From an uncultured Mycolicibacterium sp. (GTDB lineage Bacteria > Actinomycetota > Actinomycetes > Mycobacteriales > Mycobacteriaceae), in assembly GCF_937941905.1 (NCBI RefSeq), contig NZ_CALDGS010000123.1, positions 1 through 53,450 of the forward strand: a stretch of 53,450 nucleotides of DNA, given 5' to 3'. The position numbers were made by a program, and so were the translations under genes. Below the pieces are notes generated by a model. That model was not told the origin of the DNA, made no database searches, and was given only the letters and a program-made list of their open reading frames with translations. Position 1 is the first letter of the stretch; the number at the start of each line of letters is the position of its first letter. Positions 44,701 to 52,203 of the stretch are shown here, in pieces.

Positions 44701-44952
44701 CCGGACTACTACGCCAAGCTGCAGAGCACCGACACCTGGCAGGACGGCATCAACGGCGGCCTGCTGGGCATCACCGACCTGCTGTTGCGGGCCTCGGTGA
44801 TGTCGACCTACCTGTCCGAGGACTGGGGTCAGGACTGGGGTTCGCTGCGCAGGTTCGACGAGATCGTGCCGGCCGAGCCGGCCGAGATCGACCTGGGCAC
44901 CATGACCCACTCCGGGCTGTGGTCGCCGGGCGAGATGCGCATCCGCCCGTAG
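41716..44952 (+). CDS. embB: Arabinosyltransferase EmbB
   Basis: 1078 residues, GT-C fold with N- and C-terminal carbohydrate-binding domains. The catalytic, ethambutol-contacting loop reads NSSDDGYILGMARVADHAGY; Asp285/Asp286 match the catalytic pair, Ile289 matches I303 and Met292 (codon 42589-42591) matches M306 of M. tuberculosis, the main resistance position, so the loop is of the sensitive type. It works with EmbA. GTG 41716 overlaps the embA stop. Corresponds to Rv3795. Confidence 0.95.
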   Translation: MTRATGVGGATSTAVTEAVRHAGRDVQIARWVATVAGLLGFVLAIATPLLPVVQTTATLNWPQQGRLANVVAPLISQAPVSLTATIPCAVVRDMPADGGLVLGTAPAEGRDAALNAMLVNVTEDRVDVIVRNVVVASVDRDRVAGDPGCSRIEITSNHDGTYAEFVGLRQDDGSPQRTGFPDPNLRPAIVGVFTDLTGPAPPGLEFSALIDTRFTSQPTAVKLAAMLLAIACTVLALLALWRLDRLDGRRMHRLVPTRWRTFTVVDVAVVGAFLLWYVIGANSSDDGYILGMARVADHAGYMSNYFRWFGSPEDPFGWYYNLLALMTKVSTASIWMRLPDLICSLICWLLLSREVLPRLGPAVLASRPALWAAGLVLLGAWMPFNNGLRPEGQIATGALITYVLIERAITSGRLTPAAFAIITAAFTLGIQPTGLIAVAALVAGGRPILRILARRRHALGTWPLVAPLLAAGTVVLTVVFADQTLATVLEATRIRTAIGPSQEWYTENLRYYYLILQTTDGAVSRRMAFLFTALCLFPSLFLMLRRKRVPGVARGPAWRLMGVIFATIFFLMFTPTKWIHHFGLFAAVGGAMAALATVLMSRSVLRSPRNRMAFLSLVLFVVALCWASTNGWWYVSNFGVPFNMSVPRIGPVTVSTVFLVLAAVAGLWALWLHLSQRPESRAVRVLTAAPIPVAAGFMVLTFIASMAIGVVRQYPTYSNGWANIRSLAGGCGLADDVLVEPDSNAGFLRPLPGDWGPLGPLGGERPVGFSPNGVPDKIITEAIRLNNPLPGTDYDWNRPVRLERPGVNGSTVPLPYGLDPDRVPVLGTYSPDVQQESRLASAWYELPPADDGHPLVVVSAAGTIAGRSVAEGFTPGQTVELEYAVRGPDGQPVPAGRVVPYDIGPAPSWRNLRYPRSEIPADAVAVRIVAEDLNLGRGDWIAITPPRVPELRTVQEYVGSEVPVLLDWAVGLAFPCQRPMLHANGVTEVPKFRISPDYYAKLQSTDTWQDGINGGLLGITDLLLRASVMSTYLSEDWGQDWGSLRRFDEIVPAEPAEIDLGTMTHSGLWSPGEMRIRP

Positions 44953-45010
44953 GCCCCGCCCCGCGTGAGCACGGGGCGTCCCGACCTCCCCACCCTCCCG
45001 CCGAGCGGAT

Positions 45011-45049
45011 GCGAAAACCCCCTGTGCGGATCGCAACAGGGGGTTTCGC
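45011..45049. terminator. Bidirectional terminator between embB and accD4
   Basis: AAACCCCCTGT (45015-45025) and ACAGGGGGTTT (45036-45046) form an 11-bp stem, extended by GCG/CGC around a bulged A. A-rich and T-rich flanks suit both directions, which fits the convergent embB and accD4 genes. Confidence 0.8.
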
Positions 45050-45083
45050 GTCTGCGCGCGGGAGAACCCGGGCGCGGAGCGGC

Positions 45084-46649
45084 CTAGATCGGCAGCAGGC
45101 CGTGCTTGCGCTGCACGCGCAGGATCTGCTTGTCGCGCAGCAGCCGCATGGCGCTGCGCAGCCGCAGCCGGGTCTCGTGCGGCTGGATCACCGCGTCGAC
45201 GTAGCCGCGCTCGGCCGCCACGTACGGCGTGGCCATGTCGCGGTTGTAGCCCTCGATGAACTGCCGGCGCAGCTCCTGCACCTCCGGGGCGTTCGGGTCC
45301 GGGAAGCGCTTCATGATCAGCTGCGCGGCGCCCTCGGCACCGATCACCGCGATCCGCGCGGTCGGCCACAGGAAGTTGAAGTCGGCGGTCAGCTGCTTGG
45401 AGCCCATCACCGCGTAGGCGCCGCCGTAGGACTTGCGGATGGTGATGGTCACCTTCGGCACGTCGGCCTCCACCACCGCGTACAGGAACCGGCCGCCGCG
45501 CTTGATGATGCCGTTCTTCTCCTGCTCCACGCCCGGCAGGAAGCCCGGGGTGTCCACCACGAACACCAGCGGGGTGTTGAAGGCGTCGCAGAACCGCACG
45601 AACCGGGCCGCCTTGTCGGAGGCCTCGTTGTCGATCGCGCCCGACATGTGCATGGGCTGGTTGGCCACCACGCCCACCGGCCGGCCGTCGACCCGGGCGA
45701 ACCCGGTGATGATGGCCTGCCCCGCCTGCCCGGCGACCTCGAGGAAGTCGCCGTCGTCGAAGATCCGCAGCAGGATCTCGTGCATGTCGTAGGCGGTGTT
45801 GTCGTTGTCCGGCACGATCGAGTCGAGCTCGTAGTCGTGCGGGGTCAACTCCGGCTCCAGGCCGGGGTTGACGATCGGCGGATCGTCGAAGGTGTTGGCG
45901 GGCAGGAACTCCAGGAAGTCACGGACGTACTGGAACGCCTCCTTCTCGGAGTTGACCACCGAGTGGATGTTGCCGTAGCGGGCCTGCGCATCGGCGCCGC
46001 CGAGCTCGTCGAGGGTCACCTCCTCACCGGTGACGTCCTTGATGACGTCCGGGCCGGTGACGAACATGTAGCCCTGGTCGCGCACCGCGACGACGAGGTC
46101 GGTCTGGATCGGCGAGTACACCGCGCCACCGGCGCACTTGCCCAGGATGATCGAGATCTGCGGCACCAGACCGCTCAGCAGCTCGTGGCGCCGGCCCAGT
46201 TCGGCGTACCAGGCCAGCGAGGTGGCCAGGTCCTGGATGCGGGCACCGCCGGAGTCGTTGATGCCGATGATCGGGCAGCCCACCATGGCCACCCACTCCA
46301 TCAGCCGGGCCACCTTGCGGCCGAACATCTCGCCCACCGAACCGCCGAACACGGTCTGGTCGTGGCTGAACACGCCGACCGGGCGGCCGTTGATGGTGCC
46401 GTGCCCGGTGACCACGCCGTCGCCGTAGAGCGCGTTCGGGTCGCCCGGGGTGCGGGCCAGCGCCCCGATCTCGATGAAGCTGCCCGGGTCCAGCAGCGCG
46501 TTGATGCGTTCCCGCGGGCTCGGGATGCCCTTGGCCGCCCGCTTGGCGGCGGCCTTCTCCCCGCCGGGCTCCTTGGCCAGCTCGAGCTTCTCGCGCAGCT
46601 CGGCCAACAGCTCGGCGGTCGTCTTGCGGGGTTGTGCTTCAGCGGTCAC
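45084..46649 (-). CDS. accD4: Acyl-CoA carboxylase carboxyltransferase subunit AccD4
   Basis: 521 residues, crotonase-like carboxyltransferase with two half-domains: VFSHDQTVFGGSVGEM and NDSGGARIQ in the first, IITGFARVDGRPVGVVANQP and VDTPGFLPGVEQE in the second. With AccA3, AccE5 and AccD5 it carboxylates the C24-C26 acyl-CoA that Pks13 condenses with the meromycolate. GTG 46649 overlaps the pks13 stop (GTGA). Corresponds to Rv3799c. Confidence 0.93.
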   Translation of the reverse strand: MTAEAQPRKTTAELLAELREKLELAKEPGGEKAAAKRAAKGIPSPRERINALLDPGSFIEIGALARTPGDPNALYGDGVVTGHGTINGRPVGVFSHDQTVFGGSVGEMFGRKVARLMEWVAMVGCPIIGINDSGGARIQDLATSLAWYAELGRRHELLSGLVPQISIILGKCAGGAVYSPIQTDLVVAVRDQGYMFVTGPDVIKDVTGEEVTLDELGGADAQARYGNIHSVVNSEKEAFQYVRDFLEFLPANTFDDPPIVNPGLEPELTPHDYELDSIVPDNDNTAYDMHEILLRIFDDGDFLEVAGQAGQAIITGFARVDGRPVGVVANQPMHMSGAIDNEASDKAARFVRFCDAFNTPLVFVVDTPGFLPGVEQEKNGIIKRGGRFLYAVVEADVPKVTITIRKSYGGAYAVMGSKQLTADFNFLWPTARIAVIGAEGAAQLIMKRFPDPNAPEVQELRRQFIEGYNRDMATPYVAAERGYVDAVIQPHETRLRLRSAMRLLRDKQILRVQRKHGLLPI

Positions 46650-49600
46650 TTCTTCTCGCTCTCGGCCTCGATGCGGTGGATCGCCTCGCTCATGTGGGCG
46701 CCGACCTTGGCGATGTAGGGCTCGTCGATGGCCTGGATGTGCTCGCCACCGATGTGGACGACCTCCAGGTCCTTGACGAACTGCCCCCACCCGCCGTCGG
46801 GCTGACGGATCGCGTAGCGCGGCTCGAACACGATCGCGTCGTCGTGGTAGCGGTCGGCCATGTAGAGCGTGACATGCCCGTCGTAGGGCCGGATCTCGGC
46901 GGTGTCGAGCGCGCGGTTGTCCAGGTAGCTGGTGCGCTGGTGCTCGATGATGCCGCCCGGGATCTGCACCCCGTGCTCCTTGATCGCGTTCAGCACGAAC
47001 TCGATCTGGCCCTCGTCGTCGAGCTGCTCGAGCTCCTCGTAGGGGATCTCCGGGATCTCGACGTTGAAGGTGCGCTCGGCGAACCGGGCGTAGCGGTCCC
47101 AACGGGCCCGGATCTCCTCCTTGGTCTGCGGCACCTCCTCGCCCGGGCGCACGGTGTCGATCAGGCCGACGAACCGCACGTCCGCGCCCGCCTCCTTCAG
47201 GCCGATCGCGCAGGCGTAGGCCAGCGCCCCGCCCAGCGACCAGCCGGCCAGGATGAACGGCCCCTTGTGCATTTCCAGCAGCTTGGGCACGTACTGGGCG
47301 GCGCGCTCCTCGATGGAGCCCTCGACCCGCTCGAAGCCGTACATCGGGGTGTCCGGCGGCAGTCGCTTGAGCAGCGGCTCGTAGACCACCGTCGACCCGC
47401 CGGCCGGGTGGAACACGAACACCGGCAGCGCGTTCGAGCCCTCCTTGGGCGCCCGGATGGTGCGCACGAAGCCGTCGAGCTCACCCGACTCGAGCTGGTC
47501 GCGCACCGTGGTGGCGAGCTCCTCGATGGTCTTGGCGGCCCGCACGTCGTCGACCGAGACGGTGCCCTCGGTGCGCTCCGAGAGCCGCTCGGCGATCTTG
47601 GCGGCGGTGGCGTCGTCGACCTCGGGCAGCTCGTTGAAGATGCCACCCGGGCTCTTGCCGGTGACGATGGCCCAGGTCGCGAACGTCACCCGCTCGGCGG
47701 CATCGCGCGGCGGCACGTCCGCGCCCAACGCCTCGGTAACCGCCTCGCGGGTCAGCACCTTGGCCGCGGCCAGCGCCTGCGCCGACTTGGGCTGTTCGGC
47801 CGGCTGCCCGCCCGGCCCGCTCGGGTCGGTGGGCGGCGGCGGGATGTCCGCCGGAGCCGGACCGGCCGGGTTCGTCGGCGGAGGCGGCACGTTCCCCGGC
47901 GCGTTCGGGCCGGCCGGGTTGGTCGGCGGCGGCGGGACGTCCGCCGGAGCCGGACCTGCCGGGTTCGTCGGCGGGGGCGCCGAATCCTCCTGCGCCTGCG
48001 GGTTGTTCAGCTGCGCGGTCAGGGTGTTGAGGTCCGCGCCCTCGAGCAGCTTGGCCTGCTCGGCGGCGATCTCCTCGGCCGTCATGTGCTGCTGCGCCTC
48101 GTGCAGCTGGGCGACCTCGTCGCGGTGCTCGACCGCGTAGATGATCAGCTGCTCGATGTTGTACAGGTTGGCGTCGCGCACCGCGGCCAGCTGGATCGGC
48201 GGCAGGTCGAAGTCGTACTCGACCCGGTTCTTGATCCGCACCGCCATCAGCGAGTCCAGGCCCAGCTCGATCAGCGGCACCTCCCACGGCAGGTCCTCGG
48301 GGGCGTACCCCATGGCCCCGCCGACGATCAGCGCCAGCCGGTCGCGCACCGTCTCACCCGAGTCCGGCGACCACTTGCCCAGCTGCGCACCGAGATTCGC
48401 GCCCTGGGTGAGGTTGTCGTGCAGGATCGCGGCGTCCTCGGCGGGCTCCTCCGGTTCGGTGACGGCGGCCGGCTCCGGCGCGGCCAGCGCCGCCCCGGCC
48501 CCCACCGCCACCGGCAGCACGGCGGCCTGGCCGGCCCGGCTCACGACGGCGTCGTAGACCAGGGTGAACGACTCGTCGATGCGGGCGTGCACCTGCACGC
48601 TCGCCCCGCCGGGGTGGCGGGTCAGCGTGGTGACCAGCCGGGCCCCCTCGGCGGGCACCGCCCGCTGCTCGGAGGCGACCAGCTTGGCATCCGGGATCAC
48701 CTGCGCGGCCGCGGCTTTCACCAACGCGGCGAGGTCGGCCTGGCCCTTGGGCTGGTACTCCCAGACGTGCCGGCCGTCCGGCAGCGCCACGTGGTTGCCC
48801 GGCATCAGCACCGAGCTGTCGCCGGTGAACTTGGCGTCCAGCCAGTGCTCCTTGCGGCGGAACCTCGTCCGCGGGACCGGCGCGTACTCGCCGCGGCCGA
48901 ACAGGGTGCGGAAGTCCAGCTCGTGGCCGTGCACGTAGAGGTGGGCGATCGCGGTGGTCATCGAGTCCACCTCGTCCTGCTTGCGCGCCAGCGTCGGGAT
49001 CAGCTGGGCGTCGTGCAGGCCGTGCGCGGCGGTGGTCAGGCCGACCTGCATGAGCGCCACCGGGTTCGGGGCGAGCTCCAGGAAGGTGGTGTGGCCGTTG
49101 TCCATCGCGGCCTTGATGCCCTGGGTGAAGTACACCGAGTGGCGCAGGCCCTTCTTCCAGTAGTCCACGTCGTGGACCACCGCGCCCGGCTTGATCAGGG
49201 TGCCCTCGTGCACGGTCGAGTACAGCGGCACGGTGATCGGCCGCGGCTCGATGCCCTGCAGCTCGGCGGCCAGCTCGCCCAGCAGCGGGTCCATCTGCTG
49301 GGTGTGGCTGGCGCCCTTGGTCTGGAACTTGCGGGCGAACTTGCCCTCCTGCTCGGCCCGGGCGATGATCGCGTCCACCTGGTCCGGCGGGCCGCCGATG
49401 ACGGTCTGGGTCGGCGCGGCGTAGACGCACACCTCCAGATCCGGGTAGTCGGCGAACACGGTCTTGATCTCCTCCGGGGAGTACTCGACCAGCGCCATCA
49501 GCCGGATGTACTCGCCGAACAGCATCGCCTCGCCCTCGCCCATCAGGTGGGCGCGCGAGCAGATGGTGCGGGTGGCGTCCTCCAGCGACAGCCCGCCGCA

Positions 49601-52111
49601 GAAGTACGCGGCGGCCGCCTCGCCGAGCGACTGGCCGATCACCGCGGCCGGGGCCGCGCCGTGGTGGCGCAGCAGCTCACCGAGCGCGATCTGGATCGCG
49701 TAGATGACCAGCTGCACGACCTCGATCGGGTACTCGCAGGTGGCGTCGGTGTAGTCGACCGCGTCGTCGAGGATGAGCTCCAGGATCGAGTAGCCGCGCT
49801 CGTCCTGCACCAGCGAGTCGACCTTGTCGATCCACTCGGCGAACACCTCGTTGCGCAGGTAGAGCGTCTTGGCCATCTTGCGGTGCTGCGAGCCGAAGCC
49901 GGCCAGCACCCACACCGGGCCCTGGCTGACCGGGCCGTCGGCGGCGATGACGTTCGGGTTCGGCTTGCCCTCGGCCAGCGCACGCAGCCCGGCGATCGCC
50001 TCGTCGTGGTCGCGGGCCAGCACCACCGCGCGGGACCGGCCGTGGTTACGCCGCGACAGTGCCCGGCCGATCGACTCCAGCGACCAGGACCGCCCCTCCG
50101 CGGAGTCCATCCAGTCGGCCAGCTCGGCGGCGGCGGCCTTCTTGCGCGAGGTGAGGAACGCCGACACCGCCAGCGGCACCAGCGGCTTGGGCAGCTCGCC
50201 GGCCTCCTCCTTGGCGGCCAGCTCGGCCCGGGCGGCCTCCAGCAGCTCCTTGGCCCGCTCGGTCATCCCGGGCAGCTCGTAGGACGGCTCGGCGCCGTAC
50301 CCGCCGCCGTAGCCGTACCCGTACTCGTCGTCGCCGTACTCGTCCCCGCCGGCCTGCTCGGGCCGGGGTTCGTCGGACGTGGCCGCCCCGGGCTGGAGTT
50401 CCTCGGGCTGGGGTTCCTCGGGCTGGGGTTCCTCCAGGTCGGACGGCAGCACCTCGCGCAGCACCAGATGCGCGTTGGCGCCGCCGAAGCCGAAGCCGGA
50501 GACGCCGGCGATGGCGGTGCCGCTGTAGCGCGGCCAGTCGGTCACCTCGTTGGCGACCCGCAGCCGGGCCCCCTCGAAATCGATGTAGGGGTTCGGGGCG
50601 CTGAAGTTGATGGACGGCGGCAGCTTGCCGTGCTTGAGCGCCAGCGCCACCTTGGCCAGGCTGGCCGCACCCGCGGCCGACTCCAGGTGGCCCAGGTTGG
50701 ACTTCACCGACCCCAGCAACGCCGGCTTGTCGGCCGGCCGGGTGCGGCCGACCACCCGGCCCAGCGCCTCGGCCTCGATCGGGTCGCCGAGGATGGTGCC
50801 GGTGCCGTGCGCCTCGATGTAGTCGACGTCGCGCGGGTTGATGCCGGCGTTCTTGTAGGCCTTGGTGAGCACCTCGGCCTGGGCGTCCGGGTTGGGCGCC
50901 AGCATGCCGTTGGACCGGCCGTCGTGGTTGACCGCGCTGCCGGCGATGATCGCGTAGATCTCGTCACCGTCGCGGCGGGCGTCGGACAGCCGCTTGAGCA
51001 CCAGCACGCCGCCGCCCTCGGAACGCGAGTAGCCGTCGGCGTCGGCGGAGAACGACTTGGTCCGGCCGTCCGGCGCGAGCACCCCGCCCACCTCGTCGAA
51101 GCCGAGGGTGACCATCGGGGTGACCATCGCGTTCACGCCGCCGGCGATGACCACGTCGGCCTCGCCGTTGCGCAGCGCCTGCACGCCCTGGTGCACGGCC
51201 ACCAGCGAGCTCGAGCAGGCGGTGTCGATGGCCACCGACGGGCCGCGGAAGTCGTAGAAGTAGCTGACCCGGTTGGCGATGATCGAGCTCGCCGTGCCGG
51301 TGATGGCGTACGGGTGGGCGACCGTCGGGTCGGAGACCGCCAGGAAGCTGTAGTCGTTGTTGGAGGCACCCAGGTACACCCCGACCGGGCGGCCGCGCAG
51401 GCTGGAGGCCGGGATGCGGGCGTCCTCGAGCGCCTCCCAGGTCAGCTCCAGCGCCATCCGCTGCTGCGGGTCGAGGTTGTCGGCCTCCATCTTCGACAGC
51501 GCGAAGAACTCGGCGTCGAAGCCCTTGATGTCGGACAGGTAGCCGCCGCGGGTGACCGCCTTGGCGACCCGCTCCCGCAGCCGCGGCTCGTCGAGGAACT
51601 CCGCCCAGCGGCCCTCGGGCAGGTCGGTGATGGCGTCGCGGCCCTCCAGCAGGGCCCGCCACATCTCGTCGGGGGTGTTGAGATCGCCGGGGAACCGGGT
51701 GGCCAGGCCGACGATCGCGATGTCCTCGACGTCGGGGTCGCGGCTCCAGTCCTCGTCGTCGGTGCGGTCCACCTCCGGCTCGCCCTCGATGATCACGGTG
51801 GCGAGCTGCTCGATGGTCGGGTACCGGAACGCGACCGTGGCGGTCAGCGTCACCCCGGTCAGGTCCTCGATGTCGCTGGCCATCGCCACCGCGTCGCGGG
51901 ACGACAGGCCCAGCTCCACCATCGGCGCGGTCTCGTCGATCTTGTCCGCCGGCTGGCCGGTCGCGTTGGCGATCCAGTTGCGCATCCACTCGCGCAGCTC
52001 GGCGACGGTCATGTCGGTCTGCGCCGGCTTCAGCGGGCCCTCGGCGGGCAGCACGTCCACCAGCCGCTCGCCTTCGGCGGGCGGTTGCGAATCGTTGCGG
52101 TTCTCAGTCAT
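46646..52111 (-). CDS. pks13: Polyketide synthase Pks13 (mycolate condensase)
   Basis: 1821 residues. Domains in order: acyl carrier domain (Ser71 in GLSSRDAV), ketosynthase (Cys299 in DTACSSS, HGTGT, NLGHLES), acyltransferase (Ser828 in GQSLGEA), second carrier domain (Ser1287 in GLDSLMAV) and thioesterase (Ser1625 in GWSLGG). No reducing domains. It condenses the FadD32-activated meromycoloyl chain with the carboxylated fatty acid and transfers the product to trehalose. It is longer than the M. tuberculosis enzyme (1733 residues from memory), mainly through a Pro-rich repeat linker between carrier domain 2 and the thioesterase. Corresponds to Rv3800c. Confidence 0.96.
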   Translation of the reverse strand: MTENRNDSQPPAEGERLVDVLPAEGPLKPAQTDMTVAELREWMRNWIANATGQPADKIDETAPMVELGLSSRDAVAMASDIEDLTGVTLTATVAFRYPTIEQLATVIIEGEPEVDRTDDEDWSRDPDVEDIAIVGLATRFPGDLNTPDEMWRALLEGRDAITDLPEGRWAEFLDEPRLRERVAKAVTRGGYLSDIKGFDAEFFALSKMEADNLDPQQRMALELTWEALEDARIPASSLRGRPVGVYLGASNNDYSFLAVSDPTVAHPYAITGTASSIIANRVSYFYDFRGPSVAIDTACSSSLVAVHQGVQALRNGEADVVIAGGVNAMVTPMVTLGFDEVGGVLAPDGRTKSFSADADGYSRSEGGGVLVLKRLSDARRDGDEIYAIIAGSAVNHDGRSNGMLAPNPDAQAEVLTKAYKNAGINPRDVDYIEAHGTGTILGDPIEAEALGRVVGRTRPADKPALLGSVKSNLGHLESAAGAASLAKVALALKHGKLPPSINFSAPNPYIDFEGARLRVANEVTDWPRYSGTAIAGVSGFGFGGANAHLVLREVLPSDLEEPQPEEPQPEELQPGAATSDEPRPEQAGGDEYGDDEYGYGYGGGYGAEPSYELPGMTERAKELLEAARAELAAKEEAGELPKPLVPLAVSAFLTSRKKAAAAELADWMDSAEGRSWSLESIGRALSRRNHGRSRAVVLARDHDEAIAGLRALAEGKPNPNVIAADGPVSQGPVWVLAGFGSQHRKMAKTLYLRNEVFAEWIDKVDSLVQDERGYSILELILDDAVDYTDATCEYPIEVVQLVIYAIQIALGELLRHHGAAPAAVIGQSLGEAAAAYFCGGLSLEDATRTICSRAHLMGEGEAMLFGEYIRLMALVEYSPEEIKTVFADYPDLEVCVYAAPTQTVIGGPPDQVDAIIARAEQEGKFARKFQTKGASHTQQMDPLLGELAAELQGIEPRPITVPLYSTVHEGTLIKPGAVVHDVDYWKKGLRHSVYFTQGIKAAMDNGHTTFLELAPNPVALMQVGLTTAAHGLHDAQLIPTLARKQDEVDSMTTAIAHLYVHGHELDFRTLFGRGEYAPVPRTRFRRKEHWLDAKFTGDSSVLMPGNHVALPDGRHVWEYQPKGQADLAALVKAAAAQVIPDAKLVASEQRAVPAEGARLVTTLTRHPGGASVQVHARIDESFTLVYDAVVSRAGQAAVLPVAVGAGAALAAPEPAAVTEPEEPAEDAAILHDNLTQGANLGAQLGKWSPDSGETVRDRLALIVGGAMGYAPEDLPWEVPLIELGLDSLMAVRIKNRVEYDFDLPPIQLAAVRDANLYNIEQLIIYAVEHRDEVAQLHEAQQHMTAEEIAAEQAKLLEGADLNTLTAQLNNPQAQEDSAPPPTNPAGPAPADVPPPPTNPAGPNAPGNVPPPPTNPAGPAPADIPPPPTDPSGPGGQPAEQPKSAQALAAAKVLTREAVTEALGADVPPRDAAERVTFATWAIVTGKSPGGIFNELPEVDDATAAKIAERLSERTEGTVSVDDVRAAKTIEELATTVRDQLESGELDGFVRTIRAPKEGSNALPVFVFHPAGGSTVVYEPLLKRLPPDTPMYGFERVEGSIEERAAQYVPKLLEMHKGPFILAGWSLGGALAYACAIGLKEAGADVRFVGLIDTVRPGEEVPQTKEEIRARWDRYARFAERTFNVEIPEIPYEELEQLDDEGQIEFVLNAIKEHGVQIPGGIIEHQRTSYLDNRALDTAEIRPYDGHVTLYMADRYHDDAIVFEPRYAIRQPDGGWGQFVKDLEVVHIGGEHIQAIDEPYIAKVGAHMSEAIHRIEAESEKK
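47815..47981 (-). repeat. Tandem repeats in the pks13 ACP-thioesterase linker
   Basis: Three and a half imperfect units of 45-48 bases encode PPPPTNPAGPAPADV, PPPPTNPAGPNAPGNV, PPPPTNPAGPAPADI and PPPPTDPSGP (residues about 1378-1432). They lengthen the flexible linker before the thioesterase. Confidence 0.85.
50392..50437 (-). repeat. Short tandem repeats in the pks13 KS-AT linker
   Basis: About two and a half copies of an 18-base unit encode EEPQPEEPQPEELQP (residues about 558-573), followed by a Tyr/Gly/Asp-rich stretch (GDEYGDDEYGYGYGGGYG). Both features suggest a length-variable, disordered linker. Confidence 0.75.
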
Positions 52112-52203
52112 CTACGTTTCACCTTCGCCGCCGCTGCGGCCCTGGGGATGGGCGGCGATCCGGTTCCCCGGGCCGCCGTGTGGTCGGTCAAACTGGCGGA
52201 TCG

